A stretch of DNA of 35,548 nt from Apilactobacillus apinorum. Lineage in GTDB: Bacteria > Bacillota > Bacilli > Lactobacillales > Lactobacillaceae. The notes under the pieces were generated by a model. It worked only from the letters and a program-made list of their open reading frames with translations. It searched no databases and had not been told where the DNA came from. The stretch lies in contig NZ_KQ440395.1 in the NCBI RefSeq assembly GCF_001281175.1, positions 67,560-103,107 on the forward strand. Direction: 5' to 3'. A program made the position numbers and the translations under genes. Shown here piece after piece: positions 8,325 to 16,661 of the stretch (positions are counted from its first letter, which is position 1; each line of letters begins with the position of its first letter).

Positions 8325-8880
8325 ATTTATTAACTTGGATTCCGTTTTTAATTAAGTTCCACATGTTTTCAAAACGTTGATCGTAGAAATCTTCGTCCCA
8401 AACACAAGCGAAATCTGGTAAACCAAAGATGGCAAATGCTGACATAATGTTTTCAGCTTGAATGAAGTCAGGATCATCTAATCCTAAAATTTCATTGATT
8501 GATGGATATGATAGGGTTAAAACGTTATGCAATGCTAGTGGATTGTGTTCGATATACATATTACTAAGCTCGAACATCTTAGGATTTTCAAAATAAATCG
8601 CTCTTTTAGCATCCATAAATTGTTTTAACCAATCATGTAATAGTTCTAAACGATCGGTTCTAGACATATCAACATTAATCTTTAGTAAAACATTTTCCTC
8701 GAGCCACTTTGCATTAACAGCTTCCCACAGTTCTTGCTTGTTTTTAAAATACTTATATAAAGCCGCGTGAGTAATATGTAACTCGTTAGCTATCTCATTC
8801 AAAGTGATATCGGTTTTATCATTTTGGATAATTAATTTTTGTACAATGTTAATTATTTTATCTTTAGTTATTTTTTCCAT
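8323..8880 (-). CDS. TetR/AcrR-family transcriptional regulator
   Basis: A 185-residue regulator. The N-terminal helix-turn-helix is clear at about residues 22-48 (ITLNEIANELHITHAALYKYF, then KNKQELWEAV), the classic TetR recognition-helix arrangement. The C-terminal ligand and dimer domain is divergent, so its inducer is unknown. It is transcribed divergently from the quinone-oxidoreductase-like gene. Inverted repeats in the shared gap, such as AGAAAC-N9-GTTTCT at 8892-8912, are good candidates for its operator, suggesting autorepression and control of the neighbour. The convergent MFS gene could also be a target. Confidence 0.88.
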   Translation of the reverse strand: MEKITKDKIINIVQKLIIQNDKTDITLNEIANELHITHAALYKYFKNKQELWEAVNAKWLEENVLLKINVDMSRTDRLELLHDWLKQFMDAKRAIYFENPKMFELSNMYIEHNPLALHNVLTLSYPSINEILGLDDPDFIQAENIMSAFAIFGLPDFACVWDEDFYDQRFENMWNLIKNGIQVNK

Positions 8881-8891
8881 ATTCTGGCCTC

Positions 8892-8912
8892 AGAAACCTA
8901 TCATAAGTTTCT
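8892..8912. promoter_or_regulatory. Candidate TetR operator
   Basis: AGAAAC-N9-GTTTCT is a perfect 6-bp-arm inverted repeat 12 nt upstream of the TetR start. A second, weaker one (CTATT-N9-AATAG) overlaps it further out. Position and symmetry fit an autoregulatory site. Confidence 0.4.
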
Positions 8913-8988
8913 ATTCATTTAGGAAATAGACACAACGTTCAATTATTATTAAATAAATATTAGCATAAAATGAGAAAATGCACAAATT

Positions 8989-9017
8989 TTGACTTTTATG
9001 ATTGTGTTCTATATAAT
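8989..9017 (+). promoter_or_regulatory. Sigma-A promoter of the oxidoreductase
   Basis: TTGACT (8989-8994) and TATAAT (9012-9017) have a 17-nt spacer, giving a start near 9024 and a short 5' UTR before the GGGGGAG ribosome binding site. Confidence 0.75.
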
Positions 9018-9072
9018 TCACAATTAGTTACAAAACAGTTAAAAAGTTACTAGAAAATGTGGGGGAGAATTA

Positions 9073-10077
9073 ATGAAAGCAGCGGAACTATTAGAATATA
9101 GTGAAAAATTTAAGTTGCAAGTGGTTGATATTGATATCCCTGAAATTAAACCCAGTGAAGTGTTGATTAAGGTTGTTGCAGCATCTGTAAATGATATTGA
9201 TAATGAAATTGGTAGAGGCGAGTTAAAAAATATTTTCGATTATAAATTACCTCAGATTTTGGGAAGTGAGGTCAGTGGTTATATTGAAAAAATTGGTGAT
9301 GATGTCGAGGAATTTGAGATTGGAGATGCCGTTTATACTAGGTTGCCCATTCGTCAATTAGGCGGTTTTGCAGAATATGTTGCTGTTGACATGGACTATA
9401 TAGCTAAAGCACCAAAAACACTTAAATTATTTCAGTCATCAACTGTTCCTTTTCCTGCTTTAGCTGCATATCAAATATTAGTTGATAGATTAACAGTAGA
9501 GCCTGGTAAAACATTATTTATTAATGGTGGATCTGGGTCGTTCGGTTCTGGAGCAATTGTGATTGCTAAGGCAATGGGATTAAATGTTATCGTTAGTGGT
9601 AATAGAAAATTTCGTAACAATGCCATGATTCTAGGAGCAGATAAGTATATCGATTATAAAGTATTAGACTATACACAAGTAGTAGATAGAGTCGATTATG
9701 TTATTGATGCATTAGGTAGGGACCACTTTGAAGATGAAATGAAAATTTTAAAAACTAATGGTGATTTGGTGAGTTTAAATGGTATCCCGGATAATGCATT
9801 TGCTAAACGCCAAAAATTTGGTTGGTTAAAAAAACACAAGATTAAAAAAATGAGTGCCAATGTTGAATCTAAAAGCGATGAATACCGCGTTAAATATCAT
9901 TACGTACTAAGCCGTGAAAATGGTAAGCAACTAAAGAAAATTAGTGAGATTATCGATAAAACGGATTGCATTAAAAAAATTAAATTTGAGCGTGGTGTTT
10001 TTAAAATTGAACAGATTAATGAAGCACTGGATTATGTGAAAAAACATCATACAGAAAAAGTAATTATATTATTCTAA
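9073..10077 (+). CDS. NADP-dependent zinc-free alcohol dehydrogenase/quinone oxidoreductase-like protein
   Basis: A 334-residue protein of the medium-chain dehydrogenase/reductase superfamily. It has an N-terminal GroES-like fold (about 1-120, including KVVAASVNDIDNEIGRGE and LGSEVSGYIEKIGDDV) and a Rossmann domain with GGSGSFGSGAIVIAKAMG near residue 155. The cysteine and histidine ligands of catalytic zinc are absent, which points to the quinone oxidoreductase/enoyl reductase branch using NADPH. The C-terminal half (residues 250-300) is rich in Lys and diverges from textbook members. It probably reduces quinones or reactive carbonyls; the substrate is unknown. Its position opposite a TetR regulator suggests an inducible stress or detoxification gene. 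Confidence 0.85.
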   Translation: MKAAELLEYSEKFKLQVVDIDIPEIKPSEVLIKVVAASVNDIDNEIGRGELKNIFDYKLPQILGSEVSGYIEKIGDDVEEFEIGDAVYTRLPIRQLGGFAEYVAVDMDYIAKAPKTLKLFQSSTVPFPALAAYQILVDRLTVEPGKTLFINGGSGSFGSGAIVIAKAMGLNVIVSGNRKFRNNAMILGADKYIDYKVLDYTQVVDRVDYVIDALGRDHFEDEMKILKTNGDLVSLNGIPDNAFAKRQKFGWLKKHKIKKMSANVESKSDEYRVKYHYVLSRENGKQLKKISEIIDKTDCIKKIKFERGVFKIEQINEALDYVKKHHTEKVIILF

Positions 10078-10110
10078 AAAAGTCTGCTATAATTTTGCAG
10101 ACTTTTTTAT
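10076..10110. terminator. Bidirectional terminator
   Basis: AAAAAAGTCTGC pairs with GCAGACTTTTTT between the convergent oxidoreductase and NrdI-like genes. It overlaps both stop regions. Confidence 0.88.
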
Positions 10111-10562
10111 ATATTATTATTTTTTAAAATATTATAAACACGTTCTACATCACGGTCAGTACCGCGTAATTCAAAGTCAGTTGTAAATTCAGTATTGAAC
10201 TTTTGCGCATAACGTTTTGCTGTTAAGCAGTACTGTTCATTAAAGTTTTTATTTCCGGATCCGATTATTCCTAAGCAACGACGGGCATTGTTGTGGTAAT
10301 CAATGTATTCTCCTAGCGCATTGGTCATCATTTCTTTGACACCATTATCGATGCCGTTGCCACCATCTAAGTAGGTTGGCACAAACGCAAAGAAGTTTTC
10401 CTTTTCATCAGCGAAATCGCTTTGGTCTGAAATTTCAGTTGATTCGATTAATGGATTAGTTTCGTCATCTACATGTAATTGCTCAGCATACTTTTGCAGG
10501 TTATTAACGAAATTACGGGTGTTACCAGAAACTGAGATGTAGAGAATGCGAATTGCTGTCAA
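10107..10562 (-). CDS. nrdI: NrdI-like flavodoxin
   Basis: A 151-residue flavodoxin-fold protein of the NrdI family, which supplies the oxidant that builds the Mn(III)2-tyrosyl radical cofactor of class Ib ribonucleotide reductase. The FMN phosphate loop is SVSGNTRNF near residue 10, and the later flavin segments are FVPTYLDGGNG and GIIGSGNKNFNEQYC. I start it at TTG 10562, which has AAAGGAAG 8 nt upstream. Reading further upstream would run it through a terminator and into the CBS-domain gene. No nrdE/nrdF/nrdH lies beside it, so it is a stand-alone copy in this window; the reductase is presumably elsewhere. Confidence 0.82.
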   Translation of the reverse strand: MTAIRILYISVSGNTRNFVNNLQKYAEQLHVDDETNPLIESTEISDQSDFADEKENFFAFVPTYLDGGNGIDNGVKEMMTNALGEYIDYHNNARRCLGIIGSGNKNFNEQYCLTAKRYAQKFNTEFTTDFELRGTDRDVERVYNILKNNNI

Positions 10563-10591
10563 AATAAGGACTTCCTTTGCGTATAAAATAA

Positions 10592-10624
10592 AAAATCTGC
10601 TAGAAATATATTCTAACAGATTTA
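10592..10624 (-). terminator. Terminator after the CBS-domain protein
   Basis: AAATCTG-TAGAA pairs with TTCTA-CAGATTT and is followed by T-rich sequence on the minus strand, between the CBS-domain gene and nrdI. Confidence 0.75.
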
Positions 10625-10635
10625 ATCTTTTAATA

Positions 10636-12015
10636 TTAGTCTTTACTTTCGACTTCTTTTGGTTCTTCAGAGTTTTCATCTTGGTCTTTACGTTGATCAT
10701 CAACTTCAAACAAGTTAATGAAGGAGTTTTCAAAGTGTAATACCTTGAAAGTGAATGAATCAACTTTGAAAGTACTTCCTGGTTTGATTTGAACACCAGG
10801 GTTATTATCGATGAAGTAACCAGATAGAGTAACACTATCTGATTTGCTGAAATCTTTGATTTCAGTCTTGAAGTAACGTTCAAAATCATAAGTGGTCATC
10901 TTACCGCTTACTTGGTAAGTGCCCTTAGGTTGTTTGAAAACATATTCGTTAGTAGCAGGATCAATTTCATCTCTAACAGTTCCGAATAGTTCTTCGTAAA
11001 TATCTTTATCAGTAATGATACCTGAAGTACCACCGTATTCGTCAACAACAACGACGATAGGGGTTCTCATAGTAATCATTTTTTGTAGCACTTCGGTAAT
11101 CTTCATGTTTTCAGGAACAGTTCCAATATCTCTGATTAAACGTTCAACTGGGATGTTGGAGTTAACACGAGATTGACGAACTAAATCGTAACAGTAAACA
11201 TAACCGAAGATGTTGTCCTTGTTGTTATCAACAACAACAGGGATACGACTGTATTTTGATTGTAGATACATAGTAATGGCATCGTCTACTAAGGTATTAA
11301 TGTCCATAACAGTTAATTGAGTTCTATCAATCATAATGTCTTTAGCAACTTTATCATTGAAATCGAAAGCACGTTGCATGTATAGGTAATCATATTTTTC
11401 TAAATCACCATTTTCAACGGCTTCCTTTGAGATACTTAAGATTTCAGCTTGTGACATTGATTCATCACTTTCATCAGTCATCTTAAGCCCCATCATTTTA
11501 ACCATACCAGCGGCACTGACGTTAATAGCCCATACCCCTGGGTAGAAAATTGTGTGGAAGTAATGAAGTGATGTTGCAACATAACCTAGCACTTTTCTTG
11601 GCATGGCAATACTGATGTTCTTAGGAACAACTTCAGTTACTACCACTTCTAGGTAGGTTAAGATTAAAATACCAACAACACTACCAATTGCGTGTGCAGT
11701 ACTTTGAGCAACTATGCCTGGCTTTAATTCTAAAACATCAAATATGGCATCGACGATAAGACTTTCACCAAGCCAACCCATTAGGATACCACAGGCGGTA
11801 ACCCCCACTTGAGTAGTTGATAAATAGTCATTTAGGTTAGTTAGCATGTGCATTTCACGAGCAAGCTTCTTTGACTTACCCTTAGTTTCTTCTTCTTCTT
11901 CTAACATACTGTATCTGGTTTGCACTAAGGCAAATTCACAGGCAACGAAGTATGCGGCAAAGAAGAAAGCGATTAATACAATAATGATTTGAAAAAATAT
12001 CACACCACTATCCAA
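10636..12015 (-). CDS. CNNM/CorC-type (hemolysin family) membrane protein
   Basis: A 459-residue protein with a DUF21 (CNNM) membrane domain (about 1-195), a tandem CBS module (about 205-335, with DIMIDRTQLTVMDIN and VVVDEYGGTSGIITDKDIYEELFG) and a C-terminal CorC_HlyC domain (about 350-430). Members of this family move or sense Mg2+ and other divalent cations, and the CBS pair binds adenine nucleotides. The tail after residue 435 is acidic and disordered (DDQRKDQDENSEEPKEVE). The start is TTG, 8 nt after GGGGA. The hemolysin name is historical and should not be read as toxicity. Confidence 0.9.
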   Translation of the reverse strand: MDSGVIFFQIIIVLIAFFFAAYFVACEFALVQTRYSMLEEEEETKGKSKKLAREMHMLTNLNDYLSTTQVGVTACGILMGWLGESLIVDAIFDVLELKPGIVAQSTAHAIGSVVGILILTYLEVVVTEVVPKNISIAMPRKVLGYVATSLHYFHTIFYPGVWAINVSAAGMVKMMGLKMTDESDESMSQAEILSISKEAVENGDLEKYDYLYMQRAFDFNDKVAKDIMIDRTQLTVMDINTLVDDAITMYLQSKYSRIPVVVDNNKDNIFGYVYCYDLVRQSRVNSNIPVERLIRDIGTVPENMKITEVLQKMITMRTPIVVVVDEYGGTSGIITDKDIYEELFGTVRDEIDPATNEYVFKQPKGTYQVSGKMTTYDFERYFKTEIKDFSKSDSVTLSGYFIDNNPGVQIKPGSTFKVDSFTFKVLHFENSFINLFEVDDQRKDQDENSEEPKEVESKD

Positions 12016-12317
12016 CAGAACATTCCCCGTTTCTTAGTAAAATTATATAATGTCTATATTATACCTGTTATACTTATGTTTTTTAAGTAATTTAGTGAAT
12101 ATAATACCTTATTTTTATTAAAAATACTGGAAAAACATCAAAATTTATTTAAATTTTAATTATTTTAGATAAAAATGTTTTATTATTATTAAATTATTGG
12201 TAGAATTAAATAGATAAATAGGTAATTTATCAAGCAGGAAAGAGGAAACCATTAATGGTTTCCTCTTTTTTTATTATTTGAAATAAAAAACGCCTTCCTA
12301 TTGTGGAAGGCGTTTTT
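12016..12317. other. AT-rich intergenic stretch with two hairpins
   Basis: About 300 nt of very AT-rich DNA between the CBS-domain gene and the glycosyltransferase operon. Apart from the two terminator hairpins listed separately I see no ORF, no repeat and no clear RNA gene. One hairpin points to a plus-strand transcript with no visible gene. Confidence 0.5.
12240..12272 (+). terminator. Orphan plus-strand terminator hairpin
   Basis: AGAGGAAACCATT pairs with AATGGTTTCCTCT and is followed by seven T on the plus strand. No plus-strand gene precedes it, so it ends either a short RNA or antisense transcription. Confidence 0.65.
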
Positions 12318-12319
12318 TT
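12285..12319 (-). terminator. Terminator of the glycosylation operon
   Basis: AAAAACGCCTTCC pairs with GGAAGGCGTTTTT and overlaps the stop codon of the GT2 gene on the minus strand. It has T-runs on both sides. Confidence 0.9.
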
Positions 12320-13283
12320 AGCCATGTTGTTTGTTCATCGCATGAATGTTGTTAGGTCTTTTCGCAAATCCGTATGATTGTGCAACAACATATTGCGGAC
12401 GATGCTTAGAAGCATCAAATGTTCTGTATAGGTAATCACCGATAATGCCTAGCGCAAGCATAATGCTACCTGATAGTAACAACATTAAAGTGATTGCAAA
12501 AGTTAATGTTGAGATACCGGTAAAGGTGGTGACTAATCCGTATAAGAAGCCAGCGAGGATACTGATAACACCTACATAATTTACGATCTTTAGGGGGATT
12601 TCAGAGAATGCTGTAATGCCATCAGTGGCTAGTCTTAACATTTTAGATAAGGGGTACTTGGTTACCCCAGATGTCCGTTCTTGTCGTTCGTATGATACAG
12701 CAGTTTGCTTGAAGCCGACCCAGCTAACTAGGCCACGAACAAATGGCTCCGGTTCATTCAATTTGGAAAGTGCATCAACCACTTTACGATCCATTAAACG
12801 AAAGTCACCAGTATCTAGGGGGATATCTATGTTAGCGACTTTACGCATAACACGGTAGAAAGCTTTCGCAGAGAAGAGTTTAAAGAAAGATTCACCTTCA
12901 CGAATAAGACGTTTTCCGTAGACGACGTCGTATCCTTCTTGCCATTTTTCAATCATGTTAGGAATTACAGAGGGGGGATCTTGTAAATCAGCATCCATAA
13001 CAACGACCGCATCACCCGTTGCATAACGAATACCCGCGGTAATGGCAAGTTGGTGACCAAAGTTTCTAGAGAATTCTACCAGCTTAATGTTATCGTATTG
13101 TGATTGTGCTTGACGGATAATATCTACGCTTGAATCGACAGAGCCGTCATCCACAAAGATGAGTTCGTAAGTTTCAATCTGACAACTAACGAAGTTTTCT
13201 AAAACTTCGACGGTATTTAAGATACCGTCTTCTTCGTTAAAAACGGGTAAGACAATTGAGATTGCGTTAATTTTAGTGGTCAT
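12318..13283 (-). CDS. GT2 polyprenyl-phosphate glycosyltransferase (DPM1/GtrB/CsbB-like)
   Basis: A 321-residue membrane-anchored enzyme that probably transfers a sugar from a nucleotide sugar to undecaprenyl phosphate on the cytoplasmic face. The GT-A domain starts with ISIVLPVFNEEDGI. The metal-binding motif is in VVMDADLQDPP near residue 96, and LVEFSRNFGHQLAITAG is typical of the GtrB/CsbB group. Two transmembrane helices lie at about 233-255 and 265-290. It is last in an operon with a GT39-like transferase (14-nt gap) and a GtrA-like flippase, which matches the three-component glycosylation systems that decorate teichoic acids or glycans. The ribosome binding site is GGAGG. The sugar is unknown. 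Confidence 0.9.
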   Translation of the reverse strand: MTTKINAISIVLPVFNEEDGILNTVEVLENFVSCQIETYELIFVDDGSVDSSVDIIRQAQSQYDNIKLVEFSRNFGHQLAITAGIRYATGDAVVVMDADLQDPPSVIPNMIEKWQEGYDVVYGKRLIREGESFFKLFSAKAFYRVMRKVANIDIPLDTGDFRLMDRKVVDALSKLNEPEPFVRGLVSWVGFKQTAVSYERQERTSGVTKYPLSKMLRLATDGITAFSEIPLKIVNYVGVISILAGFLYGLVTTFTGISTLTFAITLMLLLSGSIMLALGIIGDYLYRTFDASKHRPQYVVAQSYGFAKRPNNIHAMNKQHG

Positions 13284-13297
13284 AAGACACCTCCAGT

Positions 13298-15454
13298 TTA
13301 GTAGATGCTGGAAAGGTCGTATAAGGTACCGTTTGACATGTTAGATGGACCGCCACCCATATTCATTGAACTATTCTTAGGTTGTTGACCTTTGGCCATT
13401 TTACCTGATGGTTTAGTCATGTTAGATGGGCGGTTCTTGGCAGTAAACATAGAAGTATTGGAGGAACTATTACTGTTAGATGATCCACCGTATTCACTAG
13501 CGTTGACCTTCTTAGCATGTTTTTTAATCCAGTTCACAATTTCATTGTTAGTAGATCCGGACTTACCTTCATCTAGGTAGTATTTAACTTGACCGGATTT
13601 TACTAATTGTTTGAACTTGCTTAATGTCATTGCAGGGTCGGTTCCATTGAAACCTCCCATTGCCATGACGGCTTTCTTAGTTTTAATAATGTAAGGAGCA
13701 GCAGTGCCGGAATCTGCAGTTGCAAATAGGTACTTGGCATTGCCTTGGTGTTTAGTTAGGTAGTTTAACAATTTGGTATTAACTGTACCGTTACCAATTC
13801 CACCGGAGTTATTGCCACCGCTAGTTAAGAGATCGGGACCAGCAGTTGGAATTGCAGCGGATTCTTTAGCAAGGGTAGGAGTTAATGACCAGAAACTTGG
13901 TGCGACTGCGATTGATAGCAATCCGATAATCATAATGGCCTTACCAGCTGGTTTAGCTTTGAAGATTAGTAAACCAGCACTGGCGATAACGGCAACGATA
14001 ATGATTAAAACAGTTAACCAAGTGTAGTAACTTGATACGTACCATGCTTGTAGTGCAGCAGTAGTAACGATAGCGACTGGTAGGAAGTATGCTTTGTAGC
14101 TGTTTAAACCAAATTCTTTGAATAGTTTAATCATCGCAACAAGACCTAATCCGGCTAACGCAGCAATTGCAGGAGCTAACATGATAGTGTAGTAAGGATG
14201 GAAGAAACTAGCGACAGAGAAGAATCCGTACACTGGAACTAACCATCCAGTCCATAGCACGACTTGTTTTTGACGATGTGTTAATTGGTACCATTTACGT
14301 TTAGGATCTGCGTAACCGATGAATGCGGCAATCATTCCGATAATCGCAAATGGTAATAACCAACTAATTTGTGGACCTAATGCTGATTGGAATAAACGAA
14401 GGGGACCAGCTGTACCGATATTGAATGCACCACAGGCGCCACCCATGTTCTTTCCACCACCCATCTTCATACCGCCACGACGAGCGTTTGAAGGGATGTT
14501 TTTCATATTCTTCATGTTTTTAGATGGTTTGAAGTTACCCATCTTTTGACCATTTGGCATAGTCATTTGTTGATTGTTGTTACTCTTTGATTTAGATGAG
14601 TTGTTACCCATTCCCTTAAAGGCACCACCAGTACCGGTAGTTTGACCTAAAAGACGTTGAGTTCCGTTGTAGCCAAAAGCTAGTTCTAAAACAGAGTTGT
14701 GTTGTGATCCACCTTCATAAGGACGGTTACTTGCTGATGTCATATCAACAGATAGTGGCCATGAAAGGGTGAAGACAACTAAAGCAATTCCGGCAAGTGA
14801 TAGCTTACCGATTTTTTTCTTCCATGAATCCTTAGAAGCTAACCAGTAAAATAGTAGCATTCCAGGGATAATCATGAAGGCTTGTAGCATTTTAATATTG
14901 AAAGCAAAACCAATCGTTGCGAAACTTCCAATCAACCAGTACATATTGTTCTTGTTAATTGATTTTTGTAACATCCAGATGGCTAATAATAGGAAGTAAA
15001 TTAATGTTGCATCCATATTATTAGTTCTAGAGTCGGCAACTACGATTGGTGTAATTGTCATTACTAAGGCAGCGATGCGTCCTGCAAAGCGACCAAAGTA
15101 AGGAGTAACTAGTCTGTACATTAAGTAGACAGAACCGACACCGAATAATACTGAAGGTAGTACCACACTGAAGTTGGAAACACCTAAGATTTTAGCTGAG
15201 ATAGCCATAAACCATAGGGCAACCGGTGGCTTATCTACGGTAATGTATCCGGCTGGATCAAAACTGGCATACCAGAAGTTTTTAAAACTTTGGGTCATAC
15301 TAGTAATTGCGGAAGTATAGAAGTCATTAGCAGAACCGGTTTTCCAAGTTCCATATCCATACAATCCTAAAGCGATTAGCATGATAATTACTAATACCCA
15401 GTCAATTTTGTGTCGTGAGAAGAAGCTATCCTTCTTTTCAGTCGGTTGATTCAT
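13298..15454 (-). CDS. GT39-like membrane glycosyltransferase (YkcB/ArnT-like)
   Basis: A 718-residue polytopic GT-C enzyme. The N-terminal half has the family signature: a helix, then an extracellular loop with DFYTSAITSMTQSF and DPAGYITVDKPPVALW, then many helices. It probably takes a lipid-linked sugar outside the cell and transfers it to a surface acceptor. Two soluble segments stand out. An Asn/Met/Gly/Lys-rich loop at about residues 285-345 contains repeated NMKNM and GGMKMGGGKNMGG motifs. A Ser/Asn/Met-rich tail after about residue 660 follows a compact extracellular domain (about 540-655). The ATG has GGAGGC upstream and overlaps gtrA by 17 nt, implying translational coupling. Acceptor and sugar are unknown. 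Confidence 0.88.
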   Translation of the reverse strand: MNQPTEKKDSFFSRHKIDWVLVIIMLIALGLYGYGTWKTGSANDFYTSAITSMTQSFKNFWYASFDPAGYITVDKPPVALWFMAISAKILGVSNFSVVLPSVLFGVGSVYLMYRLVTPYFGRFAGRIAALVMTITPIVVADSRTNNMDATLIYFLLLAIWMLQKSINKNNMYWLIGSFATIGFAFNIKMLQAFMIIPGMLLFYWLASKDSWKKKIGKLSLAGIALVVFTLSWPLSVDMTSASNRPYEGGSQHNSVLELAFGYNGTQRLLGQTTGTGGAFKGMGNNSSKSKSNNNQQMTMPNGQKMGNFKPSKNMKNMKNIPSNARRGGMKMGGGKNMGGACGAFNIGTAGPLRLFQSALGPQISWLLPFAIIGMIAAFIGYADPKRKWYQLTHRQKQVVLWTGWLVPVYGFFSVASFFHPYYTIMLAPAIAALAGLGLVAMIKLFKEFGLNSYKAYFLPVAIVTTAALQAWYVSSYYTWLTVLIIIVAVIASAGLLIFKAKPAGKAIMIIGLLSIAVAPSFWSLTPTLAKESAAIPTAGPDLLTSGGNNSGGIGNGTVNTKLLNYLTKHQGNAKYLFATADSGTAAPYIIKTKKAVMAMGGFNGTDPAMTLSKFKQLVKSGQVKYYLDEGKSGSTNNEIVNWIKKHAKKVNASEYGGSSNSNSSSNTSMFTAKNRPSNMTKPSGKMAKGQQPKNSSMNMGGGPSNMSNGTLYDLSSIY

Positions 15455-15848
15455 GGGCGGATGCCTCCTTTATATGAGTTGTTTTAAATACCCAATACTT
15501 ACTTAGGATGAAATTAGTAGGGGTCGTGACGAATAATGTAATTAGGTGGATAATACTAGCTAGAACGTGGAAATAATTGCTAGAGATATCCGTTACGACA
15601 ATACTTAATGTCCATGTAAATAAGTATGTTAGGTAATATTTAGCGACTAGCATCCAGTTATGATTGGATTTAAACACCCACTTGCGGTTGATGGTTAATC
15701 CGATCACCGAAGTAATTCCGTATCCGATTGCCATGGCATCTGTGGGAGATGTTGCTTTATATAGCAAAGTGTATATAAGATACGTTAAAATAGTGTTGAT
15801 TAATCCAACCACACCGAACTTAAAAAATTGTCGGCAAATAGTTATCAT
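15438..15848 (-). CDS. GtrA-family flippase-like membrane protein
   Basis: A 136-residue protein with four predicted helices (FFKFGVVGLINTILTYLIYTLL at the N-terminus is typical). GtrA proteins are thought to flip undecaprenyl-phosphate-linked sugars across the membrane. INRKWVFKSNH in the middle and LSKYWVFKTTH at the C-terminus are the conserved repeats of the family. It is first in the operon with the GT39-like and GT2 proteins. Its start lies close to the TTTAAG direct repeats shared with the divergent two-component system, so this operon is probably controlled by that system. Confidence 0.88.
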   Translation of the reverse strand: MITICRQFFKFGVVGLINTILTYLIYTLLYKATSPTDAMAIGYGITSVIGLTINRKWVFKSNHNWMLVAKYYLTYLFTWTLSIVVTDISSNYFHVLASIIHLITLFVTTPTNFILSKYWVFKTTHIKEASAHESTD

Positions 15849-15875
15849 GGTTGGGCACTTCCTTTATTGGAATGA

Positions 15876-15934
15876 TTTAAGTCTAGTTTAAGAAAATTAA
15901 ACTAATCTTAAAGCAATCATAAACTTAACTTAAA
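15876..15934. promoter_or_regulatory. Three direct-repeat sites for the response regulator
   Basis: Three hexamer-N5-hexamer repeats (11-bp period, usual for OmpR/PhoP-type regulators) lie in the divergent gap: TTTAAG-N5-TTTAAG on the plus strand (15876-15892), TTTAAG-N5-TTTAAT on the minus strand (15896-15912) and TTTAAG-N5-TTTATG on the minus strand (15918-15934). The last overlaps the expected -35 position of a TAATAT -10 (15943-15948) for the regulator gene, as at activated promoters. The first lies next to the gtrA start. Confidence 0.65.
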
Positions 15935-15976
15935 TTGAAAATTAATATCTAAAACCCCTGAAAGGAATTGATAATT

Positions 15977-16660
15977 ATGGATGGTTTAAATATTTTAATC
16001 GTTGAAGATGATGAAAACTTAGCTGCCAGTGTGGCACAATTTTTAGCCCCAATTGGGAACACCACAGTCGTGCATGATGGATTTGAAGGTCAAATGATGG
16101 GCCAAGATAATATCTACGACATCGCGATCTTGGATTTAATGTTGCCAGAAGTAAATGGATACGACATCTTAAAACAATGGCGTGTGGATGACGGTATCGA
16201 TATGCCAGTCTTAATTTTGACTGCCAAAGATACCATGGCAGATAAGGTCCACGGATTTGAACTCGGTGCTGATGACTACCTAACTAAACCATTCCACCGT
16301 GAAGAATTAATCTTACGTGTGAAAGCACTATTAAAACGTGCTGGCCGTCTAGGTAACAATAACCAACTAACTGTTGCTGGTTTTTCAATCGACTTAGGTC
16401 GTCACTACGTTGAATACCAAGGTCAAGAGCTGCAATTAAATGGAAAAGAATACGATTTATTAGTCTACTTTGTCCAAAACCCAGCTACGATTATTACTAA
16501 GGACCAAATCTTTGACCGCCTATGGGGCTTTGATTCAGAAACTGCCTTGTCAGTGGTCGAAGTATACATGAGTAACTTAAGAAAGAAGATTAAACAAATT
16601 TCTGGAACCAACCCAATCAAAACATTGAGAAATGTTGGTTACATGTTAGAAGGAGAATAA
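15977..16660 (+). CDS. OmpR-family response regulator
   Basis: A 227-residue regulator with a receiver domain (1-118) and a C-terminal winged helix (about 128-225). The acidic pocket is VEDDE near residue 10, the phosphoacceptor is Asp53 in AILDLMLPEVNGYD, and the switch Thr and Lys are in LILTAKD and LTKPF. The DNA-binding part includes LNGKEYDLLVYF and the recognition region VVEVYMSNLRKKI. I chose the ATG at 15977: AAGGAA lies 9 nt before it, whereas the TTG at 15968 directly abuts that site. The histidine kinase starts 1 nt after the stop, so the pair is co-transcribed. Likely targets are itself and the divergent glycosylation operon. Confidence 0.93.
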   Translation: MDGLNILIVEDDENLAASVAQFLAPIGNTTVVHDGFEGQMMGQDNIYDIAILDLMLPEVNGYDILKQWRVDDGIDMPVLILTAKDTMADKVHGFELGADDYLTKPFHREELILRVKALLKRAGRLGNNNQLTVAGFSIDLGRHYVEYQGQELQLNGKEYDLLVYFVQNPATIITKDQIFDRLWGFDSETALSVVEVYMSNLRKKIKQISGTNPIKTLRNVGYMLEGE

Positions 16661-16661
16661 T

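Noticed and set aside
10563-10889. Upstream extension of the NrdI-like ORF to 260 aa
   Set aside because: The extra N-terminal part lies antisense-frame inside the CBS-domain gene and across its terminator, is low in complexity and has no family match. A TTG with a good ribosome binding site at 10562 gives a normal NrdI length.
13773-14549. Plus-strand ORFs opposite the GT39-like gene (84 and 76 aa)
   Set aside because: They are antisense shadows with proline-rich, implausible composition, no ribosome binding site and no family features.
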